This document shows, piece after piece, positions 53,579 through 64,000 of a stretch of 64,000 bases of DNA. Position 1 is the stretch's first letter; each line of letters begins with the position of its first letter. The DNA is from Simmondsia chinensis. Taxonomy: Eukaryota > Streptophyta > Magnoliopsida > Caryophyllales > Simmondsiaceae. A model generated the notes under the pieces. That model was not told the DNA's origin, searched no databases, and saw nothing but the letters and a program-made list of their open reading frames with translations. Both the position numbers and the translations under genes were made by a program. The stretch is taken from positions 6,403,501 to 6,467,500 of the forward strand of contig JAGTTD010000010.1 in assembly GCA_018398585.1 (NCBI GenBank). Direction: 5' to 3'.

Positions 53579-53794
53579 GTGGATCCCATCAAGTGTGTAT
53601 TGCCGCACACCACCAAACATATGGATATGGGTCCATTACGAGCGAAAGCTCAACCTAACTCCTTGGTAACATACGGACAATGTCCATTAAGCGCAAGCCT
53701 TGCTTACACCACCAAACATATGGCTATGAACCCGTCTCTGTACTATCACACCATAGGGAGGGACAACATAAAACACAGTGCATTTCTAAAATGA
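53579..53794 (+). other. Antisense open frame in the Copia 3' spacer (copy 2)
   Basis: 71 codons starting MDPIKCVLPHTTKHMDMGPL, antisense to this element. About 70 percent of residues agree with the frame at 50013-50228, with no stop in either. See that entry. Confidence 0.3.
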
Positions 53795-53847
53795 AACTAT
53801 GACTTTTCACATTAAACCTGTTAAAACCAGGTTGGATACATCACAAT

Positions 53848-56800
53848 TTATTCATATGAAGACTTTAATCTTATCCCCCTCGATGTTTCTACAATCATTT
53901 TACGACAAAGGCCTTTTGTCAACGGATCCGCAAGATTCTTTTCAGACTTTACATAGTCCAGTGATATCACTCCATTTTCTAGAAGTTTCTTCATGATCTT
54001 ATGGCTGAGACGAATGTGTCTCCTCTTGCCATTGTAAACCTTGTTCTTAGCTACAGCAATTGCAGCTTGACTATCATAGTGAAGTGATACTGATGGAGCC
54101 GGAGGCCCCCACAATGGCACATCTTTTAATAAATTTCTTAGCCACTCGACTTCATGACTTGCCAACTCAAGAGCAATGAACTCAGATTCCATAGTAGACG
54201 TAGCAATACAAGATTGCTTAGAGAATTTCCAGGATATAGCACCTCCAGCTAGTGTGAATACATATCCACTAGTGGAATTAATTTCATCATTATCAGACAC
54301 CTAGTTGGCGTCAGAATATCCTTCTAAAATAGCGGGAAACTTTCCATAGTGAAGTCCCTAATCCATAGTTCCTTTCAAATATTTAAGCAACCTTTTTAAT
54401 GTGTTCCAATGCTCTTGATTAGGATTATGTGTGTATCTACTGAGTCAACTTACAGCATATGCAATGTCATGTCTAGTGCGGTTCATCAAAATCACAACAC
54501 TGCCAATGATTTTAGCATACTCAGTCTGGCACATAGCGACGCCTTTATGTTTCATTAGATGTACACTGGGATCATAGGGTGTTCTTACAATATCAGCACT
54601 AAACATGTCAAACTTTCTAAGTATCTTATCAACATAGTAAGACAGATTTAGGCTTATGCCTTTGGGAGTTCTCACAATTTTAACTCCTAGAATCACGTCT
54701 ATCTCACCCATATCTTTCATATCAAATTTAGAGCATAGAAAGTTTTTTGTTTCATTAACGACATTCAAGTTTGTGCCAAATATCAACATGTCATCAACAT
54801 ATAGACAGATTATTATACAACCATTTGAATTAGTCTTAAGATACACACAAGAGTCTCCATTATTTACATGAAAATTGTTAGCTACTAGCATGCTATCAAA
54901 TTTCTCATGCCACTGTTTAGGTGACTTTTTGAGACTATATAGAGATTTTATAAGTTTACAAACTTTCTTTTCATTACCAGGGACAACAAAACCCTCAGGT
55001 TGTTCCATATAAATCTCTTCGTCTAGGTCACCATTAAGAAAAGCAGTTTTAACATCCATTTGATGTATTACCAAGTCATGAACAGATGCAAGGGCAATCA
55101 AGGTTCTAATTGTGGCTATTTTAGCGACGGGTGAATAAGTATTGAAATAATCTAGCCCATTTTTCCGGGTGTAACCCGTAGCCACTAACCTTGCCTTAAA
55201 CTTATCTATTGCCCCATCAGTCTTCATTTTCTTTCTAAAGAACCACTTACATCCTATTGGTTTACAACCTCTAGGAAGGTCTATCAATTCCCATGTGTGA
55301 TTGCTTAGAATTGATTCTAGTTCACTATTAATAGCCTCTTTTCAAAAAGTAGAGTCAACCGATCTAATAGCCTCATCGTAGGTTTTAGGGTCTTCTTCTA
55401 ATATATAGACGCTTACTATTTCTTCATTTATGAAGTCATTTTCTGTTAGAAAAGTTGTAACATAGTCGGGCCCAAAGTTGGTTTCTTTCCTAACTCTTTT
55501 ACTCTTTCTAATTTCAGAAGTGTCTATATCGTTGGTATGATCATGGTTAACAATCATACTATGAGAAGGCAAACTAGATGATTGTGCATCATTAGATTTC
55601 AAGAGGAATATATGTTCAAAGAATTTAGAATCTCTAGACTCAACGATATTACCGCATGCATATGAGTTGTTAGATCCCTTGATCAAAAAACGATAAGCAA
55701 CACTATGATAAGCATACCCAATAAAAATAGAATCGACAGTCTTCGATCCAATTTTACTTTATTTAAAGTTAGGTAATCCAACCTTGGCTAGGCACCTCCA
55801 CACTTTCAAGTATTTTAGATTAGATGCATGACCTTTCCACATTTCATATGGGGTTTTATTTAGCCTTTTATGAGGAACTTTATTTAGCACATGACAAGCA
55901 GATAAGATCGCCTCTCCCCATATGTTATCAGGTAGTCCAGAGCCAATTAGCATTGGATCCATTATGTTCTTTAAGGTTCTATTTTTCCTTTCAGCGATGT
56001 CGTTAGATTGTGGACAGTAAGGAGGGCTTCGCTCATGTATTATTTCATTTTCCTCACAAAATTTTTCTAGAGAGGTTGGATCATATTCTCCTCATCTATC
56101 GGACTTAACTCCTTTTATTTTCCTTCCTGTTTGATTTTCTACTTCAGCTTTATATTTCAAAAACATTTCTTCGACTTCATCTTTAGTACTTAGGAGATAT
56201 ACCATTGAGTATCTAGAGTTATCATCTACAAAGGTCATGTAGCATCTTTTTCCTCCTCTACTCATTTGACTTTTAAAGTCTCGTAAGTCAGTGTGAATTA
56301 GTTCAAGAAGTTCAGATTTTCTCTCAATAGATTTAAAGGGTTTTTTAGCATGTTTAGCTTCTACACATACTTCACACTTATTGAAGTTGGTTTTACTGAA
56401 ATTAGGGATCATGTTCATCTTCATAAGTCGTTTAACTGAGTCAAATTTTATATGTCCTAAGCGAGCATGCCACAATTCAAGTGACTCAACAATATAAGTA
56501 GAAAAGGTACCATCATTATTATTCATGTAAACAGCATTAAGGACAAAATGACCACTGTTACAAAATCCCTTGCCTACAAATTCTCCATTCCTAGCCAGGA
56601 CTAGTTTATCTGAATCAAATAATAATTTCAAACCAGCTTTAATCAATAGACTACCCGAAATCAGATTTGTACGCATTTCAGACATATGCAGCACATTCGT
56701 TAAAGTAAGAAATTTTCAAGAAGTGAGTTTTAAAGAGATCTTCCTTTTTCCGAAGATAGGTGCTGCTGCAGAATTGCCCATGAAGATTACCTCCCCATCA

Positions 56801-56880
56801 GTCAATTTCTGGTAGTCTTGAAACATGCTTGGATTTGTGCAGATATGCCTGGTAGCCCCGGTGTCCACAATCCATTCAGT
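53848..56880 (-). pseudogene. Copia pol (PR-IN-RT-RH), several breaks
   Basis: Protease WIVDTGATRHICT near 56880-56840 is intact. Integrase: LWHARLGHIK and CEVCVEAKHAKKP (56470-56350), catalytic Asp region IHTDLRDFK (56300), and VKSDR near 56100 followed by a stop. RT: GCKWFFRKK (55245), MDVKTAFLNGDLDEEIYMEQ (55060), YVDDMLIFG (54800). RNase [17 protein letters not shown] (54270), [27 protein letters not shown] (53910). Breaks occur near 56720, 56091, 55750, 55340, 54445 and 54300. Confidence 0.88.
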
Positions 56881-57771
56881 CATATTGTTCACCAGGTTCA
56901 CCTCTGAAACAACGGCTACAATGTTCTCTGTTTCTACAAGATGAGCTTTGTGCTTTGGATCCTTAGATTGGTTTCTTTTGATTCTGCAATCCTTGTCCAT
57001 ATGTCCACATTTTCCACAGTGATAGTAATCTCTGAGAAATTTGCTGTTTGGCTTTTGAATTTTTCCACCAGGTTTGAAATTTGAATAATGCTTTTTTCCT
57101 TTATTCTTAAACCTGTTAGATGCACTAGTCCTAGCCTCTACAATGTTAACCTTGGAAAGATCTGAATATTAATACCTCATGTCCTTAAGTCTATTCTCTT
57201 CTTCAATTTTCAAGTGGTTTACTAACTCTTCTAATGTTAGGTCCTTCTTTTTATATATAAGTAAGTTTCTATAATCCTTCCAAGAAGGTGGAAGTTTTTT
57301 AATTAAAACATAGGCTTGAGTTATTTCGCAAATTTTAAGGCCTTCTAACAAAAGAGTAGTTACTATGTTTTCATATTTATGGCCTTGGTCAATTATTGAT
57401 TTATTGTCCACGAATTTGAAATCTAGCTACTTACTAACCGCATGTTTTCTAGTTCCTACATCGTCACCCCCATATTTTTTCTGTAGGGAATCCTAAATCT
57501 CTTTTAATGAGTCTAATTTTACATAAATGTCAAAGAGCCCATCACTCATGTAATGTAAGAAATTTCCTCTACAAGTTCGGTCATCTGTGGTGAATTTTTC
57601 TTCATAAGCCTTTTTCTCATTTTCACCCTCAGGTTCCTTTTTTTCGTAGAGTACATAGTCTATACAGACTTGTTGTAGAAAAAATAAAATTTTCTGAGAC
57701 CACCTTTTATAATTTTTCCCGTCAAGAGGTTCAACCACAGACATGTCGGGAAGAGATAATTTGGTTGCCAT
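56881..57771 (-). pseudogene. Copia gag, broken
   Basis: It starts MATKLSLPDMSVVEPLDGKN and WSQKILFFLQQ (57771), with KKDLTLEELVNHLKIEEENR near 57240 and a zinc knuckle near 57000-57040 read as YYHCGKCGHMDKDC, where the first Cys is Tyr. Stops or shifts near 57490, 57412 and 57168. Confidence 0.82.
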
Positions 57772-57814
57772 GTTTAAATATAAATTATGTACATAATCAA
57801 ATCGTCTTTTAAGT

Positions 57815-58826
57815 TGTTGAAAAAATTATAGCATAGACCGTGCACCCGCAGTGAAAAATGCAGGTTAATTATAGTGAGACACATTTAAAAAATTTTGCGG
57901 TATAATACCAGAAAAGATGCAAGGAAATACTATAGAAATACGCAGAAAAATACAGTAAAATCCCGCAATGAAATAGAGTTAAAATACACGGTAAATAATG
58001 TATAGATATGTAGTAAAATTATGCAGTAATTTTAGTGAAATTTTTCCAAAAAATAAACGCGTTATAATGCTGTAGGTCACAGTGCGCATTTGACGTAATA
58101 TATCTAAACACAGTAATCAAATAAAATGAAAAGTTTGAGAGATTGAATACAATACCGAAGACACCGTGTCGTGGGAAGTATCATTGGTCTAAAAGACGAT
58201 TTCGCTACTGCTTTGGTGCAAACAGCTGTATTGGCGGGATTCCTCCAGGATTAACACAGTTCGGCTAATAACATGCACTTGCTAGCAGCCGAGTAGGAGA
58301 ACCGAAGAACTTTGCCAAATAATTTAAGTAATGAACGAGAGAAGGAGAGAGGAACCAGGAATAGAATGTTTCTTTGCTATATGGAATTACGTAGCTGATA
58401 CATGCATTTATAGTGAAGGAAAGCAGTAACCGAAGCCTAAAAAGAAGTGGCTGGAGTATTAACCGAAGCCAGAAAATCGTGGCTGCATTATGCACGTTGG
58501 CAGTTAGCGAGATACAAGGAGCTGAAATCCCACAACTAATTTTTCAATTTGAATTTTAAAAACGCAACGGTAAAAGTCTGATTTTTCCAGAAAATAATTG
58601 TACCCGTTTGTAAGAATATAACCCACGCCCGACCACAGCACGGCGGGCGGCGCGCGTGTATGGTGTCCATTCTCTCATCTATGAATTAACTCAAAGGGTG
58701 GCTCTAACATACCCATATATAAATCCAAAAAATCTCCCATCTTTTGTCTATGTGGGATGTGGTATTGATATTTTTTTTGCTACTTCACTTAGTTTTTAGC
58801 CTATTTTCTTGTATCATTTTCCAACA
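57815..58826 (-). repeat. 5' LTR of the minus-strand Copia element
   Basis: 1012 bp, matching the 3' LTR with scattered substitutions and small indels. On the minus strand a TATAAATGCATGTATCAG region near 58410 may be the promoter. Confidence 0.95.
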
Positions 58827-59919
58827 CACCACACACCCTACCCGGATCGGCATACTTTTTCAAATGGATAAATGTCTAATGAAAACAAGTAAAACCAATT
58901 TATCTTCAATATTCATGTTACAAAACATCGCTTTATATCTTAATTTATTTCATAAAAGCTCCTTGGTAAAACTCACAAATCATTCAGAGACTACAGCCAG
59001 TATTATTTCCGCGACAGGGTCATAGATTGACATTCACGTATTTCACATTTAAATCGATTCTTTAGTTGATAGATCCATCTGGGTCAACGTAGTATCTATC
59101 AATTCAGAAGAACTAACAGATCAATCGGAGACTGCGTGCCAGTATTATTCCCGGAACAGGGTCACAGATGACTTTCACATATTTCACATTCTTTTGTCGA
59201 TAGACTCCTAAGGGTCACATAGTTATTTGTGAGCTCTTCACATTAAACCTTTCAATTCAAATAGCAAGTTCACAATAATTTCTTTCACATAATCACAAGT
59301 ACAAATTCTTTCAAAAATTCACATATTCCAACATCATGTCAACTATAAGTCAATATAATTCAAATCGTAAGAGTAGTAATCATACAATCAATCAAACACA
59401 TATGCCCGAACCTACTTTAGCAAACTAATAAATCGTTCAAAATATAAGTCTTATACATCAAATCATGTAAGAAAATTTTCATATTTCACAAACAAGTAGA
59501 GAAAGTGGTATACTTATATTCAATATCTTCTAATTTGATATCCAAACTTCTATTACGAATTAGTTTCAAATACTTATCAAGGAAGAGAGAATCAGGATTG
59601 ACAATTGACGCAGAGAGAGAGACGTGAGGGAGAGATAGGAAGAGGGGAAGAAGAAGAAATTAGGGTTAGAATTCTCATCCTCTTTATATATATATACTTA
59701 TATAACTCTAATATTATTAATGGGCCCTTTTTAAATTAACTCATCATTTTATTTATAGCCCGGTTGAAATAATAGTGAATTTTAATTATTTTATAATACA
59801 TAGCCCAATTTAATTAGACCAGATTTCACATATTATAATACCTAGCTAAATTTAATTACCCCGGGTTTCACATATTATAATACGTTGTCTAATTTAATTA
59901 GATTGGGTATTACACATAA

Positions 59920-61052
59920 GATCCCTTTTTTTTTCTTACCAAATAATTTTAGTGGTCTATATTTCTAATTTATTCTTCTAAACAGTAAACGCTAATATCG
60001 ATTTTCTCTCATGTCAATAATTTTTTTTTTAAGTTAGTGTATTAAAAAGATTTTTCCTATATAATATAAAAATATACATATTTCTTTTAAAATTCTAAAA
60101 GTAACTAGCGGCATTGAATAAGGGTTTAAGATTTTTGATAATAATAATTAAGTCGAATAAAAATTTAGGAATTTTTAAGTTAATAATTAAGTAGTTTTGT
60201 TAGACTAGTGTTTAATTTTTATTAGTATTTAATTGATACCCAAGTTGTAGTCAAATTTTATTCATATTATTGCTTTTATTGTATGTTCGAGGTTTTAAAT
60301 TTTCTAATATATAATTTATTTAACCGATTGTATTCTATTTTATTTTATAGAATTTTTCTTTAAGTTATTTCTATTTTCTCATTTATATATATTGCTAATT
60401 TTCTTTTGATATATTATGATTCCATTTTAGATTTTTACTTTTATACTGTAACATTTTTTTAGATTTTTTATTTTATGGAGTTTATTTTAGTTTTTTATAA
60501 TTGTTTTGCTTATTTTTATTTTTTGAAAATTTCTGGTGTATCCTATTTTATTATAACTTCTATTTTTTTTCAGTTTTTTTTTTTATTTTTCAGTATTCTA
60601 AGTATTTAATTTTTTTCGTTAGATTAATTTTATTTTTTAATAATTTTTGAGATGTGGTTATTTAGGAATGAAAGAAGAGCAAAGGGAAGGAAACTGTAAA
60701 AATAAGGGCATATTCTGTTTTAGGTTAAAAAGGGGTTAATATTTAATGATGTAATTGTTAATCTTTTATCCATTACACCATGAATAATTTTTTCTTTCAC
60801 CTTATTTTATTGTGCAACTTTTAAAAGAGTAAACATTAACCAATGAATCTTTCTTTATGTTTTGGTTTGAGTATAACATACATTTTTTTATCTTTTGTAT
60901 GCTACTTCCTTTTTTTTTTTTTGCCAAAAGGCAAGCACATACATCCTTTTTTTTAACAATGCACATATATCATTCATATATCAAAATTTTGCAAACATAT
61001 ACATGTATACTCGACACTCAAAAAACAATCAAAAAGACACTCACCTAAAGAT
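59920..61052. other. Very AT-rich intergenic DNA, with a tiny LINE tail at 60908
   Basis: No gene. T-rich throughout (60300-60660 especially). At 60908-60936 T13 followed by GCCAAAAGGCAAGC matches the poly(A) junction of the L1 at 36736-36762, so about 30 bases of an L1 3' end, in minus orientation, were inserted here. Confidence 0.55.
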
Positions 61053-62137
61053 TGTTAAAAAAATGATACAAGCTAACCTTTAGTTTATGGGGCAGTTGTA
61101 TCCCATATTCGAAAAATAGTGTCAATGACCCTTTTCTTTATGGGTACATTTATTTTTCAGAATTTTTTTTTTCATGAGCTGTTACTAACTTTTTACCTGT
61201 AACGGGTTAACGTCATTAAAATTGTGATCGTTGGGAATTTATTAACAATATAGCCGTTGCAATTTATTACGTCCGTTATTTTACTATTGTAATTTATTTA
61301 GTCAGTCTTAATGTTAGTCAATAATCATTTTGACCGTTGAAGATTAATTTGGTCCGTTGCTTGACCTGCTAGTAGTATAAAACAATGGTCTCATATGTTT
61401 TTCTAGATATATATATATATAAGCACAAACACACACATTTCCAAAAAAAGGAAAAAAAAAACCCTAACCCACGCCTTTGTGTCTCTACCCATGACTCCTC
61501 CTCTCCGACTTTAGCAACACCACCAGTGAAGGCAATTTCTGTTCACCGTTTCCCAACAAGGCGTTCCTTTCTCCAAAAATCATATCAAAAAATTATAGTT
61601 CTCCACAGAGACTTCTTTGCAAGTCATCAATGGAGTCTCTCTCCTTAAGATTGGGTAAAGTTCAAGGTACTCCTACCTGGCAATTAACGAGTACACGTTA
61701 AGAGTCGGATCGCGTTAATTCTGGAGGACGGCCGCCGGTTATACTGTATGCATTGGAGCAGCGGCGAAATCGTCTTTTAGGACAGTGGCATTTACCATGA
61801 CATGATATCATTATTTTGTAAGATCTTTCTAATTGCTTTCTCCTTTATTAAAGGTTCTACTTGCTCTTCGGTATTGTAGTCTGTTTCCCCACTTTCGGTG
61901 TTATTTGATTGTTGTTTTTAAACATTTTTTGATATAAAATCTAAGTCCTTTTACTAAAATTTTCATTTATTATACTTGAGTTTCTGCTTATTTCTCATGC
62001 TATTTTTCCCTTTCAATTTCACATAAACTGTTTACTGCAGTACTTTGCTGCAATATTTTACTGAAATAAGTTACTGAAAACTTACGTAAGAAATTTATTG
62101 CAATTTAAATACTGCTAGTTGTATTGTTTTTCCTACA
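61053..62137 (+). mobile_element. Solo LTR of the 43413/52217 Copia family
   Basis: It starts TGTTAAAAAAATGATACAAG and ends near TTTTTCCTACA. It contains GTGTCAATGACCC, GGGTACATTTATTTTTCAG, a TATAAAACAATGG promoter-like site, ACGAGTACACGTTAAGAGTC, GGAGCAGCGGCGAAATCGTC and CGGTGTTATTTGATTGTTG, all with counterparts in the two full LTRs. Candidate TSD AAGAT (61048-61052) against AAGAC (62138-62142). No internal region follows. Confidence 0.75.
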
Positions 62138-62149
62138 AAGACTCCGCAC

Positions 62150-63885
62150 CTCCTGCAAAAATATGACAAAACCAAAACTGCTGCAGTACTCAATGATAGT
62201 CCCTAGAACTACCAATTCAATATATGCATCACTCTATACAATCCTCCCCTATCTGCATAAAATTTATACGACATTATACCATTTGTTTAATCTCTCGTAC
62301 CGTGTTCTACTGATGAATTTTGGTCTCAAAATCTTCTATAATTTCGTTTTTCCATATCAAATAAATAGATGATGCTAGGACTAATCTCTTGACTCGACTT
62401 ATGCTAAGTCGACTCTTTAGTGCCTTCTTGAACCAGTTTAATATCCCATAAAGAGTGTCACTAAACTTGATGTTGCTTCATTCACATACTTCCTTCCATA
62501 CTTGTCGTGTCCATCTACACTGAAAGAACAAATGTTCCCCATCTTCCTTATGCGCGTAGCACAATGAGCAGCAACTCCCTAGTGTGGATCCCGTCTCTGA
62601 AGTATCATATCAGTCACCAAAATTCCCTTTGCTGCCATCCATAGTAAAAAATTGTGTTTTGGAAAAACCATGCTATCCCATATTGTTCGCCTCCAATGGC
62701 TAATCTCCTTCCATTCTCGGATATATTCATATGCTAGTTTCAAAGAGAATTTGCCCCCGTTTTTCATAACTTCTAACTAACACTGATGCTATGTTTCCCC
62801 ATACGTTCTTCAATCTATCTTGACACTCTATCACATCTTTCCAAACACTAGACTCATTCCCTTTCAACATAGTATCCCAGATCGATCCATTCTTCACGTA
62901 GTAGCCATATACCCAGTTAATCCACATAGCATCTTTCTTTTCCTGAACATTCCAGAGTATCTTCATACAATGAGGCAAATTCCAACTGCTTAGCTGCTTC
63001 AAGCCGATCCCCCCCTTCTTTCTTGGGATAACAAAACCTTATCCCAGGCTATAGGTGCCTGCCCATGACGATGATCAATTTCTCCCCACCACAAAAATCT
63101 CATCATAAGACCCTGAATACTTTGGATCACTCCCTTTGGGAAGTAGAAAATATTATTATAATAAGAAACCATACCTCCTATAACCGATTTTAGGTTAACC
63201 AAAGAGGGCACCAACACGCCGTCACCAGATCCCATTAGAACTCCGAAATTAAGCATACTTGGGTGAGAGTAGTGCCAGGATGGGTGACCTCCTGGGAAGT
63301 TCTCACCCTTAGGTTGGGGGCACTGGGAAACAATCTTTCTTTAGGTTAACACCCTAAAGGGGGAAGGCTGCGTACATCTGCCCCCCCAGACCCTGCGTAG
63401 GCGGGAGCCCTTGAGGCACTAGGTATGTTCTTTTTCTTACCTCCAATAACCGATTTGATCAACTCCATCTTTCCAGCATAAGAAAGCTTCCTACTCTGCC
63501 ATGCTGTGATACGCTTTATGTTATCAACCAATATTGCATACTGGCTTTGCTTCAGCCTACTCCCTGTTATCGGCACCCCCAAGTATCGAATCGACAATCG
63601 CAGCTCCTCGAAGCCCAAGGCATGCAATATTTCTTCTTTGACATCATCTCTAACACCGGCAAAACAAATACCTGACTTAAGAATGTTAGGCTCCGATCCC
63701 GATGTCCTAGCAAACGCTTGTACTACCTTCCATATCGCTTTGACCGACTGCAAATCTCCATGGGCAAACAACAGCAAGTCATCTGCAAACATTAAATGGT
63801 TCATTTTGAACTTGGCCCATTTGGGATGGAATTTATAACTCTTGTCAACACTTTTCAACATAAGAGACAAATATCTTATGCTAAT
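62150..63885 (-). mobile_element. L1-type LINE fragment, 5'-truncated, split by 5S-SINE
   Basis: The minus strand reads MFADDLLLFAHGDLQSVKAI and on to RYLGVPITGSRLKQSQYA (63800-63540), is interrupted by the 5S-SINE, and continues NLKSVIGGMVSYYNNIFYF, WNLPHCMKILWNVQEKKDAM and WINWVYGYYVKNGS (to 62880), WRRTIWDSMVFPKHNFLLW (62700) and a zinc-binding HKEDGEHLFFQC (about 62545). Closely parallels the L1 at 36736-41595. The 5' truncation is near 63885. The 3' end near 62150 is uncertain. Confidence 0.8.
63191..63438 (+). mobile_element. 5S rRNA-headed SINE, 248 bp, with 18-bp TSD
   Basis: The head (about 63203-63303) carries 5S rRNA landmarks: CACCAGATCCCATTAGAACT, the A-box region (GAAATTAAGCATACTTGG), intermediate element (GAGAGTAGTGCCAGG) and C-box (GATGGGTGACCTCCTGGGAA). 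The tail (63304-63430) has TTAGGTTGGGGGCACTGGGA, CTAAAGGGGGAAGGCTGCGT, CCCCCCCAGACCCTGCG and GGGAGCCCTTGAGGCACTAG. Flanked by ACCTCCWATAACCGATTT at 63173-63190 and 63439-63456. Inserted in LINE RT-region sequence. The intact control region suggests it could be transcribed by pol III. Confidence 0.92.
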
Positions 63886-64000
63886 TCATTTCTTATATTA
63901 TTTTTTAATTTAATTATAATGAAATATAACTATTTACAAAAATGCTGGGCAATATCACCCCTATATAATTTCAAAAATTTTAAAAAATTAGATAATCCTA
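63886..64000. other. AT-rich sequence at the window edge
   Basis: Right of the L1 truncation point. A/T-rich, no feature seen. Confidence 0.4.

Larger units (their letters stand above)
52217..58826 (-). mobile_element. Ty1/Copia element, complete length, inside a solo LTR
   Basis: LTRs at 57815-58826 (5') and 52217-53248 (3') with ends TGTTG and CAACA, and an exact 5-bp TSD CACCA (52212-52216, 58827-58831). Contains gag, protease, integrase, RT and RNase H, but several stops and shifts. A ~570-bp spacer follows RNase H. Same family as 43413-51526 and the solo LTR at 61053. No canonical TGG-type primer site follows the 5' LTR. Confidence 0.95.
51820..59914. mobile_element. Solo LTR (about 1480 bp) split by the minus-strand Copia
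   Basis: The two outer segments 51820-52216 and 58832-59914 join as one LTR with ends TGTAATGCCC and GGGTATTACA, a nearly perfect 10-bp inverted pair. Target duplication is CATAT (51815-51819) against CATAA (59915-59919). Inside the right part are a ~140-bp tandem duplication (GAGACTACAGCCAGTATTAT near 58986, GAGACTGCGTGCCAGTATTA near 59126) and TATATATATA near 59685. No internal coding region exists, so it is a recombined solo LTR. The family (probably Ty3/Gypsy) is unproved. Confidence 0.75.

Noticed and set aside
63204..63303. Functional 5S rRNA gene
   Set aside because: Single copy, 5' end and ending differ from 5S rRNA, it is fused to a LINE-type tail, and it is framed by a target duplication inside a LINE. 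It is a SINE head, not an rDNA unit.

Overview
This is nuclear DNA from a flowering plant, most likely a eudicot. It is AT-rich, has a spliced gene with GT-AG introns, and carries plant Ty1/Copia, Ty3/Gypsy, L1 and RTE retroelements plus CACTA, PIF/Harbinger and Mutator-like DNA elements. I cannot name the species. There is one convincing host gene: a minus-strand, eight-exon gene at 30523-35743 for plastid AIR synthetase (PUR5/PurM), which reads through as 404 aa with no break. The left edge (about 40-900) looks like the promoter and leader of another minus-strand gene whose body lies outside the window.

Layout. 1-9100: a leader-like tandem repeat, MITE-like inverted repeats, a 936-bp Mutator-like element made mostly of AACCGCG/CGCGGTT hairpins (4224-5159), and a degenerate GGGTACGGGTAT array (6390-8740). 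9117-13247: a short-LTR Copia element with exact TSDs whose pol frame is broken only by stop codons. 13776-17427: a LINE-like fragment split by a CACTA element (14170-16896). 18751-21834: a Copia deletion derivative. 21835-24800: a gutted Ty3/Gypsy element. 25427-26510: a Harbinger-type element. 30523-35743: PUR5, with short elements in its introns. 36736-41595: an L1 LINE. 42712-42949: a 5S-headed SINE. 43413-51526 and 52217-58826: two Copia elements of one family in opposite orientation. The first is split by an RTE LINE, and the second is itself inserted in a solo LTR (51820-59914). 61053-62137: a solo LTR of that Copia family. 62150-63885: a second L1, split by another 5S-headed SINE.

The most interesting system is a LINE-SINE partnership. 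At least two, probably three, elements begin with a 5S rRNA-derived pol III promoter and end in a tail also found, in the same orientation, at the 3' end of the RTE LINE at 45259-47088. Short solo copies of that tail lie at 3201, 24231, 28921 and 31081. Clear target-site duplications flank the two complete 5S-headed copies. The likely reading is that a 5S rRNA transcript became fused to an RTE tail and was spread by that LINE.

The second most unusual object is the hairpin-array element at 4224-5159, which has a perfect 9-bp TSD, about 90-bp terminal inverted repeats and a unique central segment. All domain and family calls come from reading the sequence. No database search was run.
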